Positions 25,003-35,701 of a stretch of DNA of 64,000 bases are shown piece by piece. The position numbers and the translations under genes are program-made. The notes under the pieces were generated by a model that saw nothing but the letters and a program-made list of their open reading frames with translations, did no database searches and was not told where the DNA came from. Each line of letters opens with the position of its first letter. Position 1 is the first letter of the stretch. Source of the DNA: Canna indica (taxonomy: Eukaryota > Streptophyta > Magnoliopsida > Zingiberales > Cannaceae); contig CP136898.1 in assembly GCA_034359265.1 (NCBI GenBank), forward strand, positions 53,371,501-53,435,500, written 5' to 3'.

Positions 25003-25532
25003 TAGGGTATTAACCCAAAAATTTCAAAAAATTTATACTCGAACCGACCCAATTTTTTAATTGGGGCCCGATTGGATTAAATCAAAAAAATTGGGCCCCG
25101 CCCGATTAACCCGAATTCGGTTTAGGAAAAAAAAATTATCTTGAAAATGATGATAAAAAAGGTGAACAATTGTATTAAAATTATAACTCTAGTAGGACTT
25201 GAATTCAAAACCTCCTAAACTTTATCTCTAACCTTCCAATCACAAAGCCAACACCATCTTTTATTAATATATATAACAAAAAAAAATATAGCCAACACCA
25301 TCTTTTATTAATACATATAACAAAAATATATATATGTAACTTACAATCGGGTCGGGTCGGGTTAAACAGAATTTTAACCCGAACCCGACCCGACCCGACC
25401 CAAAAACTTCTATGAACTTCTAAAAAATGTAACCTGACCCGACCCGTTATACCCGAATAACCCGACCCGAATTGATTTTTCGGGGTAGGTTATTCGGGAA
25501 TAACGGGTCGGATCAGGTTTTGCTCAGCCCTA
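25003..25532. mobile_element. Small non-autonomous hAT, 530 bp
   Basis: It starts TAGGGTATTAACCC and ends GCTCAGCCCTA, giving the TAGGG...CCCTA termini of many plant hATs, with a perfect 8-bp target duplication, tcagcatg, at 24995-25002 and 25533-25540. The subterminal parts are rich in cccgaccc/gggtcggg motifs and no protein is encoded. The paralogous inverted repeat at 28146 (tcagcatgccata) shows the unoccupied site, which confirms the borders. Confidence 0.88.
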
Positions 25533-25579
25533 TCAGCATGCCACATTGTCGACACAAATTAGACTACATGCCATAATTG

Positions 25580-27810
25580 TGTAAGACCTGAGGTTTCCTA
25601 ATATAAAACTTATTTTGGTTCAGCGCACCGGATCGGGAGTTAGTCGGGTCAAGTCGCAAAATCACCGCGAGTAGAAGGTATAATTTAAGGCTTATAAAAT
25701 TTTATTTGATAAATGTTCCTTCCTTCTTAATCATAAGATGATTTAGTAGAGTCGAGTGAAAAATCATGCTCGCAGATCGATTCGGGGCTCGAATCGGGCT
25801 CGGATCGAGTTGAGTAGGGGCTAAGTGAGTGAAAGGGACAAAATGGTCAAGGGAAAATGAGGGAATAAATTCCTCATCCCCCTAGCACCCGTGCGGCTCA
25901 TCATTGGAGCCGAACACAGCCCGAGAAGCGAGAGGGAGGAGTGGAAAAATTGGGGTCGGCGCTGGATTCGTGCTTCCGTCGGTAAGATCGAGATCATCAT
26001 CGCTCGTTCATTCTTCTTCCTTGATCAAGGTGAATGGTCGAACCTCAGTTAGTAGGGTGAGGCGAGTGGCCGAACCATGTAGAAGCGATGAATCGAGATT
26101 TTGTGCGTCGTTTCTTGTCGATCGATGGTGTTTCTCGAATTCCTAAATCATGTTCTTCAATGATGTATGGATTCTCGTTTTAGATGTTTGTTTTTCTTGA
26201 TGATTAGGGCCGGCCACATGAAGGAAAAAGGGGAAAGGTCATGCTGAATTTTCCCCTAATTTCTTAGAGTGGTCGAAAGCCCTTGGATCGAATTTTTCTC
26301 GCGATTGATGAGTTGACTCCTCCCAACCATGGCCGAGAACCTTTATCCCTACCCTGGTTGCTCTTGGTCGAGCATGAGCAGCCTTGGGTAGGCTCGGCCG
26401 AGTAGGTGTGAGGAGGGGAAAAAGGGCTTGAGTTGTTTCACATTCACATATAGGGTATTAAATCCTTGATTTCATATGGATCACTCAATTATTATATGAA
26501 ATGTTAGTATTGAGAGATTAAGGACATCATGCTATAAGGAAATGTTCTTGATAGTGTACATATGGTTAGAATTTTGTATGGCATATCATCTTAAGAAATT
26601 TCCTCCATTAATTTTACTAGTATTGAATTTTTACTATGTTAGTTCAATTATTACCTTGCTGGAATTTATTGATTAAATGCAGAATTTAATTACCTTATTG
26701 TTGAAAGCGTGTTGTTATTTATGGTAGTAGCCATAGAATACTTCCCTTATAACTTATGTGCTGTGACATATTTGTATTCGGACATTTCTATGCTTATGAC
26801 ATGTAATTTACACTTAAGGAATCTGGCAAATGATGCTAGATACTTATAAGGAAATTATAGGGTGTTTACATTGTCGGAAAAACTTGAATGTAGACGAGCT
26901 AGGTTTCACACCTTGAAAATAATCAACGGGCATTAGTGTGCGGCTAGTATGGCCCGGAACGAGGGGGGCGTATACGGGTGAATGCCCGGGGTTCAAATAA
27001 GGAAACTTTAGAACACTTTGCTTGTGTATTGTGATTGCGATGGTTGGCTGAGAAGCATGGACGGTCGGAATGACTAATGCTTGACTCGGTGGGTGATTTG
27101 GGTCTTGAGATTGCACCAGCGGGCCCGCTAGGTGTTAGACGTGGGTGGCAGAGGGTCTTGAGATTTCGTCAGTGGGCCACGCTGATGGTAGACCCGAGAT
27201 GGGTGGGACTATGGTCGAGTGTTGCCCAGTCAGGTAGGGCCATTTGGTCGGTTATATGATTTATGCAGGACGACCTTTGGGTCGGTCGTCATATCATGAC
27301 TAGATTAGATCCCTAAATTTATAAATTGTTGACTTATATGCATGTTGTTATTGGGGATTTATGTGGAGGTTTGGATGGTCCGCTCACTAAATCCCATGTG
27401 GACTCATGATTTATTTCTCTTTATTTTGCAGAGCCTGACCAGTGAGGTGAGGCTTGGAGTCATGGTGCAGCTGGAGGGCAGGCAGTTGCGTAGATCTCGT
27501 AGCAGCGTCCAATAGTTGTAGTCGTGATGTCTAGGGTTGCTTCTTTATATACACTGAGTGTTGTTTATTTTGAAAACATGTATTTGACTTTTAACTCGAG
27601 TTGTTCTTAATAGTTGGTTGTTTTTACAACTCTTTCAAAAGTTGTTCAAAACTTTCTTTTAAATCAAATAAAAGTTTGCGTCGTGTTCTTCTACTTGTAT
27701 GTTTTCTGGTTGGTGTGTATTCTCAGTATTTTGCTATTCGGTGTATGTGGTAGGCTTCAGAGTGGACATAAACCCTGGCTGGTCACGCAACCCTGAGTTG
27801 GGGCGTGACA
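25580..27810 (+). mobile_element. LTR family A, plus copy (LTR2), solo
   Basis: The 2231-bp LTR begins TGTAAGACCTGAGG and ends GGGGCGTGACA. There is no primer site or pol after it; instead EXO70 coding sequence starts at 27811. Its immediate flanks (aattg before, ctgta after) do not form a target duplication, which is explained if the DNA to its left was swapped by inversion with LTR1. Confidence 0.87.
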
Positions 27811-28087
27811 CTGTAGTCCATAAAGAGCACTCAAAGTCAATGCCTCTTGACGTCATGGTTCAAGCGCCCACTCATCACGCCATTGACTACATCGCCATGC
27901 TCCAACTTCGAGTCAACCCTTGCCGAGATCTTCATGGAAGTACCCCTGCAAAAAGAAAGCCCCCACCTTGACTTCTTATTTGATACATTGCACTCGGAGG
28001 CACTGGTTGAAAGGTCGACATTTTCGCGAGACTCCTCTTCCTCTTGCTCCTCCTTGTCCTTAAACGATGGCGAACAACGAGAGATAG
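27811..28087 (+). pseudogene. EXO70 pseudogene, part 2
   Basis: Directly after LTR2 the plus strand reads VVHKEHSKSMPLDVM and HHAIDYIAML (the region aligning with the conserved HPLTRYVMNYL of EXO70). After a +1 frame change it reads STLAEIFMEVPLQKESP (the TLxEIL...WPL region), then a Ser-rich, recognisably degenerate stretch. The frame joins exactly to part 1 if one 5-bp target copy is removed: FVDFQAI followed by VHKEHSKS. The C-terminal third of EXO70 is absent; the sequence passes into the inverted repeat of the carrier element. Confidence 0.75.
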
Positions 28088-29972
28088 AGGTAGAGATATT
28101 CAATTTATTAAAATTTAATATTAAAAAACTATTTTTTATTCCACATCAGCATGCCATATCATTAGTTTAATAGGTTGTTATCAGAAATTAGACGGCAGGT
28201 CACAATTGAGACAAACGAGAAAAACCCAAAAATACAAGCTAACATTAATTAATGGTTAATTAACCTTTCAAGAGGCGAGGGGCGCCTATTAAATTGAAAC
28301 TGGTGCCCCTTTAAAAGGACACTTGTTAAATAGAAATAGGCTCTTATTATTAAGCATTATATTCCTCTTTATCAACTCAAAATTAATAGAAATCGGGTGC
28401 TTTTATATGTGCCAATTTTTAAATTTCTTTATTATTATTTTTTTACTTCAATACTGACATTTTTATAAAGGTGTAAACATAATTTTAGACCTAAAAAAGG
28501 TATCTGCTTTCTACATAATAAAAGTCAATTTCATAAGTTTACTGTAGTGGTTGTTGCATTTCTGGATTGTATGGAAGTTATCAACTCAGGTTATCTTTAA
28601 TTTTGAGATTCTTTGGGTTTTTTAAATTTCTACTTATGTTTTTTCCTAAATATGATAGCTTTACATACATTCTAAAATTTATAGGTGCATACATATTAAT
28701 CTCTACCACGCATCTGGCAAGGAAACTTATTTCTACCTTGAAACTACAAATTGTTTGGGTTTAGGAATTAACCTTAGTTAAGAATATGATTATATGCATT
28801 AATTGTGCAGTATACACTTATTGCTATGGTTCAAGAGTTAACCTTAGTTAAGACTTAAGAATGTGATTATATGCATTAATTGTTCAATACGTATTCACCT
28901 GAGTTAGCAAAATTCTTTGTAGAAGTAGACTTTTAACTCATACTGCAAGTGATTATTTTTGATGGACTGTATGACCAGTTTTTCTAATGACTTTTATTTA
29001 AGGATCGGGAAAATCGGTACTGGAATCTTTAAAGTTGTATGGTATGATCATTTTTCTTTCTTTCTGCTTTAGATCCAAAGAAAACTAGCATTTTTCTTTT
29101 CTTTTATTTTCCATACTCATTGTTGCTATTAATACTTCAGGAATGTGTGATAATTGTGCACATGAAGCTGAGGTTAAGTAAATAGATGCAACCTGTACGA
29201 GGAAGTTCTTTTATAATTTGGCTAGATTATTGAATTTACATTTTTGTTTATTATATTCTTGTGTTGTTATCAATTTATGCATCTTGACTTTACATCACAT
29301 ACAAATGTGTTTTGTAGTATAAACGTGCATCTTTAGCAGGAAGTTGACTCCAGCAAACATGCCCATGCTTTAGGATGTAGTTCTTCAACCTTTGGTCCTC
29401 TTCCGGCAATCACAGCCCTCTCCGGTGACTCATCGTTGGCTTTTAGCCTATCTCGTACCCCATCACAAACAACACGCCACTCTTTAGAGCTTTCCATTGA
29501 AAGGCTAAGTAGTTTATTTATTTTATGTTTCTTGTGTTTTTCATTGAGCTTAATTCATTTATGGAATTCATATTTAGAATGAGTCAATAAGTTAGTTCTC
29601 CAATATTTGGTTTAAGCCTATTTAGTTAAACTGATTATTGCTTTCCTTTCTTAGAGCTTCCCATGGATAATCTTGAGGCTCAAACTTATAAACATTCAAG
29701 AAAGATATAGTCAAATATACTCAGGTTTATTTCCTAGGTCATATGCATCTTTTAAAATGTTGTAAGAGTTGATGACTAATGATTTTGTGATATTGCTTGT
29801 TAGAAACTATTATCATTATGTTACCTTGTTTTGCAACAATATATTATACTACTGTGTTACCTTCCTTGTTTGATTTGTGTCATGTGTATGTATTTAATAG
29901 TTCATGTATTAGAAAACCATGTTACCTTCCTTGTTTTGCAATAATATATAGTGTTCTCCTAATCCTTGTTGC

Positions 29973-30158
29973 TAAACAATAAATATGTTGTTTCTAATCT
30001 ACAAAAGGTACTAATGGTCGGGGGCGTTGGACAATGACCACTTGTAAGAACATCTTTGTTCTCCTTGTCCTTCTTGTTAAACAATAAATATGTTGTTTCT
30101 AATCTACAAAAGGTACTAATTATCGTGGGCGCTGGATGAGGACCACATGTAAGAGCAG
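29973..30158 (+). repeat. Local tandem duplication
   Basis: A segment containing acaataaatatgttgtttc, tctacaaaaggtactaat and then a g-rich piece occurs at about 29973-30052 and again at about 30078-30158, offset by about 105 bp, with substitutions in the second half. It duplicates one of the exon-like islands. Confidence 0.7.
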
Positions 30159-30906
30159 GTATTTTCCTTCACCTTATGTATCTTTTATATTAAAAAAAGA
30201 TATGGGTTCAAAATATTGAAAAATAATCATCTTCAAAATATAATGCATGATAGGAATTTCATGATTCAATGACATAATCACAATATCACATGGTTTGATC
30301 TCCTTCTAAAATCATGATTTGCACTAAAAAGGTGATATTACGTACTACAAATACCTCTCTTGCCCTTTTTATTTGAAAATATATTGAATGACCTGTCTAA
30401 CAATTCAACTTTTTTTGTGAAGAATAATTATCTAACATAATTTATTATGTATGACATGGGATAATGTTGTCCGATTGACAGATTGCATAGCTAAAATAGC
30501 TCGTAAAGATGAAACATTGCTAAGTTGGATCCTTCTCCCAGAACTAAGATATATGATTTTGTTAATACACAACTCTTGGAAATTTTAGGGTTAATATATT
30601 CTTGGAAGTCAACTAGAGGTTCACATGAAGTGTATATTCTTTTCTTCTTCTAATCCTTGTTAAATATTTTGTTAGGGCATAATTAGTTCTTAGTTTTTAC
30701 CTTTTCTTTATTATTGTTAAGTTTGTCCAATATAAGAAATTGATGTCTTTACATAAAGGATTGATATAGCATTATTAATGACCAATTGATTTGTAAACTT
30801 ATGGCATAATTAGTCCTACTTTTTTTTTCCTTGTTATTGTCCCTTTTCTCTCTCTCCCGACTAATGAATAGAAAACTTTATAAATAGCATCATAATTCAT
30901 TTCATG

Positions 30907-30933
30907 CTCTCTCTCTCTCTCTCTCTCTCTCTC
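30907..30933 (+). repeat. (CT)n microsatellite
   Basis: A pure CT dinucleotide run of about 13 units, followed by CCCC, upstream of a copia fragment. A second, shorter run of the GA type lies at 24912-24930. Confidence 0.95.
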
Positions 30934-31084
30934 CCCTTACTAATATGATATTGGTCGCTCTCTTGCATTGTAAGATTACCGATACTAGTATGGGTTGAAT
31001 CTATACAAAATGAACTAAGGGGATCCAGTGTGGGTTTGAATCTATGCAAAATGAACTAAGGGCACTAAGGGGATCCAATGTGAG

Positions 31085-32094
31085 TTGTTAACTGTTGTCC
31101 TGATATATGTAGATGATATCATAGTGACATGCATTGATGAGAATGAAATTAAAAACCTAAAGAAATTTTTGGATAAGCAGTTCAAAATCAAAGACAAGTG
31201 TAGTTTCAAATACTTTCTTGGGTTCGAGATTCAAAGAACAGAAAGAGGTTTGCATGTGTGTCAAAGAAAGTACATTGTAGATCTACTTACTGAGCTAAAC
31301 ATGAGCGATTGCAAACCTAAGAACACCCCTATGCAAGCTAACAGTAAGCTAGATGACATTATTACTGATACAGATGCATTAATGGATGATTTTACAGCAT
31401 ATAAGAGGCTAATTGGGAAGTTGTTATATATAACAATTACTAGTCCTAACATATTCTACAGTGTTCACACTCTAAGCCAGTTTACTCAAAAACCCAAGAA
31501 GACTCATTACCAGGCAGCAATCAGAATACTTAAGTATTTGAAAAAGGAACCAGAACTTGGACTTTTCTATGCTGAAAATAACATACTTTCAATATCAGGA
31601 TATTGTGATGTTGATTGGGGGAGTTGCAGTATGTCAAGAACGTCAGTATCAGGCTATTTAGTCAAGTTTGGTTCAGCTCTTGTGACATGGAAATGTAAAA
31701 AATAATCCACAGTCAGCAAGTCAAGTGCTGAGAGTGAATTGAGGGCCTTATCTAATGTCATAATAGTGCTGATTTGGGTTGCAAAGGTGCTGTTAGAAAT
31801 AGGTTTGAAATGCTCAATGCCTATATATGAGAATTCACTACGACAATCAAAGTGCCCTATACATAACTGCTAACCATGTTTCGATGAGAGAACAAAGCAT
31901 TTAGAGGTATAATGTTATTTTGTCAGAGAAAAATATTAGCTTGGATTGGTTCAGCCAACATACATAGCAAGTAATGATCAAATAGTTGATATCTTAACAA
32001 AGTCTCTGGCTAAGACACAGCATTAGAAATTACTGGTCAAGTTAGATTTGGAGAACCCATTCTCGACTCCCAACTTGTACGAGTGTATTGATTG
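31085..32094 (+). pseudogene. Ty1/copia pol 3' fragment (RT end and RNase H)
   Basis: The fragment starts in the reverse transcriptase at its catalytic motif (LIYVDDIIVT, 31097-31126), continues through FKYFLGFEI, YKRLIGKLLYI and the RNase H segment (GYCDVDWG, SSAESELRAL), and ends near 32094. The frame has a stop at 31703-31705 and others further on. Everything 5' of the YVDD motif is missing. The text just before it (30988-31080) is a small tandem duplication of a unit containing aaaatgaactaaggggatcc, which looks like the scar of the truncation. Confidence 0.9.
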
Positions 32095-32102
32095 AATTGA
32101 CC

Positions 32103-32427
32103 TGTGAGAGATGCAATCAGCTTCATAGATGGAATTAGCTTCATTTACAATTCAATAAGCATAATTAGTATGTTTCTGTTGAATAAGTAGAGTAACTATT
32201 TCATGTGAAATTATTCTTTTAAGTGTTCTATTGTAGTGTAGTCTTAAGGGCATTTTGGTCTTTTACTTGCTCTATTTTTCAGCTAATATAAATTCAGCTG
32301 TTGTAATTCTTTTGAATATATGAAATAATATATTTTCCCTCGTTCTTCCCCTTCCTCTTGCAAACTTCTCAATTTGGATTCAAAAGCTCTGATGCGGAGT
32401 TCTTGATCCAATAATTGATCGTGACAG
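32103..32427 (+). mobile_element. Possible 3' LTR of the copia fragment
   Basis: Just after the copia pol stop a segment starts TGTGAGAG and could end GTGACA at 32427. It holds a tataaatt box near 32287 and AT-rich text. No second LTR and no clear polypurine tract are seen, so the limits are tentative. Confidence 0.3.
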
Positions 32428-32589
32428 GTAGTAACTGCTCTACTGAAACACGTTGTGGGCGATGATGGTCCCATCGAAACAATACACCTAAGGTCGGGAA
32501 TCCTCTACCTCTTCTTTTGGTATTTCTAATCATGCAAAGTGAAATCCATGTCAATAGGCGAACAAGTCAATCACTAATAGCATCGACGA

Positions 32590-32887
32590 GTGGTTCTTGG
32601 ATTTTGAGTGTTCCATTCACATGACTCTATACTGGGCGTCCTTTGTGGATTATGGACACACCAATGATGGAGTAGTTTGTGTCGGCAATAATGTTATCTT
32701 AAAAGTTGTTGGATTTAGAATAGTGAAATTAAAGCTGCATGATGGCTCGATAAAGAACATAGTAGATGTTCACCACGTTCAAGAGCTAGAGAGAAATCTA
32801 GTGTCCCTTGGAGATCTCGACACTAGGGGCTACACAACATCCTTCATCGCAAGAGGAGTCTTGAGGTATACGACGGATGAGAAATAA
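32590..32887 (+). pseudogene. Ty1/copia protease-region fragment
   Basis: The 96-residue open frame from 32597 and the few codons before it match the copia protease and following region: FLDFECSIHMT (in place of a W-x-LDSG-x-S-x-HMT motif), GNNVILKVVG, KLHDGSIKNIVDVHHV and LERNLVSLGDLDTRGY. The catalytic DSG is changed to DFE, so it is inactive. It lies downstream of the RT/RNase H fragment, the reverse of normal order, so it belongs to another insertion or a rearranged copy. Confidence 0.82.
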
Positions 32888-33364
32888 TTTGTACAAGGTG
32901 AATGTATTCATCTTTCATAAAGTAGTCAAGATCTTGGGGCAAAACACAACAAAAATGGACAATAAGTGTCCTTCGAGTATAATTTTTCTTTTAGGGCAAG
33001 TCATTCTCTGATATGAACCACGATGGAGGAGATTTGAAGGATTGTATGGGTTCCTAAGTTAAAGCAAACTTGCGCACTTGATTAAAAATACTATTAATAA
33101 AGTTTTTTTTGCATGTGACTTTAATTTAATTTAACATATTATAACTATAATTACAAACAAATACATTTTAAATTAAAACACATAATCAAAATTAAAACTA
33201 TCTACTTAATTTATTCAAGTTCAACTATTCAAGTAATTCATTATATAAAGGGAAAATATATAAGAATGCCCCTGATATTTTCTTGCGGATACTAAAATAC
33301 CTTAACATTTTTTGGATAAAAAATACCCCTCATGTTATGAATTGGGTACAAAAATGCTCATATA
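32888..33364. other. AT-rich gap leading into the fold-back element
   Basis: No gene is seen to about 33244. From 33250 the text contains the same type of motif as the fold-back arms (aatgcccctgatattttctt, ggatactaaaatacc), so the left side of that element extends outside the perfectly paired arms; the right partner of this part is missing. Confidence 0.5.
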
Positions 33365-34214
33365 GGTAAACAATGTTAGTTGAGAGATAATGGAACTGGC
33401 GTGGCTGATGATTGGGACTGATGACGTGGACATCTGACGTGTATGCGGGCCAAGATATTTTCTCACGGGTACTAAAATGCCCCTGACATTTTTTCACGGG
33501 TACTAAAATATCCCTAACATTTTCTCACAAGTACAAAAATACCTCTAACATTTTCTCACGAGTACTAAAATACCTCTAACGTTTGTTTTGGACCTAAAAT
33601 ACCCCTGAAGTTATTAAAAATTGTACAAAAATAACATCAGACTCACTTTTGTTAGGTAAGACTTAACGGAGATGTCATGGATGCTAATAAAGATGTTGAC
33701 TTTACACGTGACGCATATGTAGAGAGCAACTTGCCACGTAAGCGACACATAATAAATAAAAAATTGCAAAATTTGGTTCGATTTCAAATCGATTTTTTAA
33801 TTAATCAATTTTTTGATTTTTTTATTCACCCCTATGATTGTGTGGCAAGTTGCTCTCTGCATATGCGCCACGTGTAAAGTCAACATCTTTGTCAGCATCC
33901 ATGACATCTTCGTTAAGTCTCACATAACAAAAGCTAGTTTAATGTCATTTTTATATCATTTTCAATAACCTCAGAAGTATTTTAGGTCCAAAACAAATGT
34001 TAGGGGTATTTTTGTACCCGTGAGAAAACTTTAGGGGTATTTTTGTACTTATCAAAAAACGTTAGAGACATTTTAGTACCTGTAATAAAACATCAGGGGC
34101 ATTTTAGTACTCGTGAGAAAACGTCTTGGCCCATATGCGTGTCAGATGTCCACGTCATCAGTCCTAGTCATCAGCCACATCAGCTCCGTTATCTCTCAAC
34201 TAACATCGTTTACC
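33365..34214. mobile_element. Fold-back element with 373-bp inverted arms
   Basis: 33365-33737 pairs with 33842-34214 around a 104-bp AT-rich loop (paired positions sum to 67579 at both ends of the arms). The outer half of each arm consists of 3-4 degenerate repeats of about 35-38 bp built on a ttctcacgggtactaaaat / gcccctgacatttt theme. The inner half is unique and includes agagagcaacttgccac. No protein is encoded. The structure fits a fold-back or long-TIR non-autonomous DNA element. Confidence 0.8.
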
Positions 34215-35260
34215 TGTAGGGGTATTCAATTTTTTTGTATTAATTTTAAATTTTATAAATATATTGGTAGATTTTTAAAAAAATATCAACTAATACTATT
34301 AATAATCTTAAACTTTATATTAATATAATAATATATAAATATTTATTTATTTATATATAATAAAAATATAATGTTTTATATATTTTATAAATTAATAATA
34401 TAAATAAAATTAATATATTATTTAAAAAATAAAATAAATAAAAAAATGGATTGGAATACTGGCGCCTACTAGGCGCTGATATTCAAATATCGTCTGAAAC
34501 CCAACGCCTATTATAGGCTCCAATTTTCAAATCAACGCATTTTAAGTGCTGATGTTGTAATTTGTTCACCTTTTATTATTGACTCTCAAATTAATTTTTT
34601 TTTTGCATTTGAATTCATATTTAGATTAAAAAAATGATCGATTTTTCAATTAAAAATGGTTGATATTACCTTAGTTTGTTGTAGTGTTCCTACTGCGGTT
34701 ACGGGCTTATAGCTTGATCTAGATTCGAGAGACGTGAATAAGTAGCTAAGTCGAAGAGAATATCATATTGAAATTTTAGATTTGAGAAATGAAAAATTCA
34801 CGTGGTGGAATCAATTGGAGTACGTGCTTGTTATTTAATGTAATTAAGCGACGTATAATTAAGAGAGGGGTGCAGGTTATTTATATAGAGATGTCTTAAC
34901 CAACACCATACAAGGTGTACAATATTAAGGACATACAAAATTTTAGGTGTCATCGGACACCCATTTGTCAACCGGCAACTAACACCATCCGAACAAAGTT
35001 GCCTTCTTTGTGGAGGAAGGACAAAGGAGGAGGTCACAATGCATCGTTCCATAGCTTTGACCATCCGTGGCATATACTCATTGTTGGGGCCATGGAAATG
35101 GGTGGGCTACCAACTTGGTGGACAATGTGGTCATCGAGAAGTACAGGAGCCACTGAGTGAAATCTTGACACCTTAGCAATGCAACATATCTCTCCCTTCC
35201 ATGGTCACTGTCTACAGGAGGATGTAGCTGTTGTCGCAAAAGCGCCTATTGACAAGGGAT
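34215..35260. other. Intergenic stretch, AT-rich then mixed composition
   Basis: 34240-34450 is almost pure A/T. 34455-34550 contains ggcgcctactaggcgc and related palindromic text of unknown origin, some of which resembles 28275-28300 (ggcgcctatta). 34900-35250 is of normal base composition with an 81-codon open frame (34915-35160) that I do not recognise; hAT copy 2 is inserted just after it. Confidence 0.45.
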
Positions 35261-35490
35261 TAGAGATGGCAACGGGCTAGGCCAGCCCATGACCGGCACG
35301 GGCCCGGCCTGGCCGAGCACGGCTGTGCCCAGAAGACGGGCTGGGCTCGCCTTCTGGGCACACGGGCCGTGCTAGGCACGGCCAGACGTCTGGCCACCTA
35401 GGCCTGGCGCGCACCGACTTGGATCTGGCGCACGCCAGACGTAGGTCGGAGTTTGGCTCGGGCCGATGAATTTTTTTATATAAAAAAATC

Positions 35491-35498
35491 TATAAATA
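35491..35498 (+). promoter_or_regulatory. Putative TATA box of hAT copy 2
   Basis: TATAAATA precedes a CT-rich leader and the ATG at 35702, as in copy 1. Confidence 0.45.
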
Positions 35499-35701
35499 CC
35501 CCCTCCCCTTCTTCATTACTTCTATCTTCATCTTCAACTATTTCTCTCAATCCTCAACTATCTTACTCTTAACGATCAACAACATTGTAAGCTCATCAAG
35601 AAGCCAAGGATTCAAGATTGTGTTAATTTTTTTTAATCTCTTCAATTTGTTTCATTGAATTAGTATAATATTTATACTATTTATATTTTTAATTTTTACT
35701 A

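Larger units (their letters stand above)
17282..28225. mobile_element. TIR element carrying an EXO70 fragment (Pack-MULE-like), inverted inside
   Basis: The right inverted repeat is at about 28088-28225. Its partner is split: the outer part is at about 17285-17360, and the inner part lies at 24940-25579, interrupted by a 530-bp hAT. With the later insertions mentally removed, the two repeats match over about 140 bp: shared blocks include gtttttctc, tttgtctcaatt, gtctaattt, tggcatgctga and an AT-rich block near tttaatattaaa. An EXO70 pseudogene lies between them. Gene-fragment content between long inverted repeats fits a Pack-MULE, but I could not fix the outermost bases or a 9-bp target duplication, so the class is inferred. 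Confidence 0.6.
28226..31084. other. AT-rich intergenic DNA with exon-like islands
   Basis: Mostly AT-rich with no long open frame. Several short GC-richer islands are preceded by splice-acceptor-like pyrimidine-AG sequences. Examples are 29340-29510 (after tttagcag, an open stretch EVDSSKHAHALGCSSSTFGP onward), 29655-29705 (after ttcttag, LPMDNLEAQTYKHSRK), and 30005-30155 (duplicated TNxRGRW-type text). I do not recognise the gene. They could be remains of an unidentified multi-exon gene or chance. Confidence 0.3.

Noticed and set aside
34915..35160. Open frame of 81 codons as a host gene
   Set aside because: I find no recognisable motif, all three frames give equally plausible short stretches, and no splice or promoter context is clear. 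Left as unrecognised intergenic sequence.
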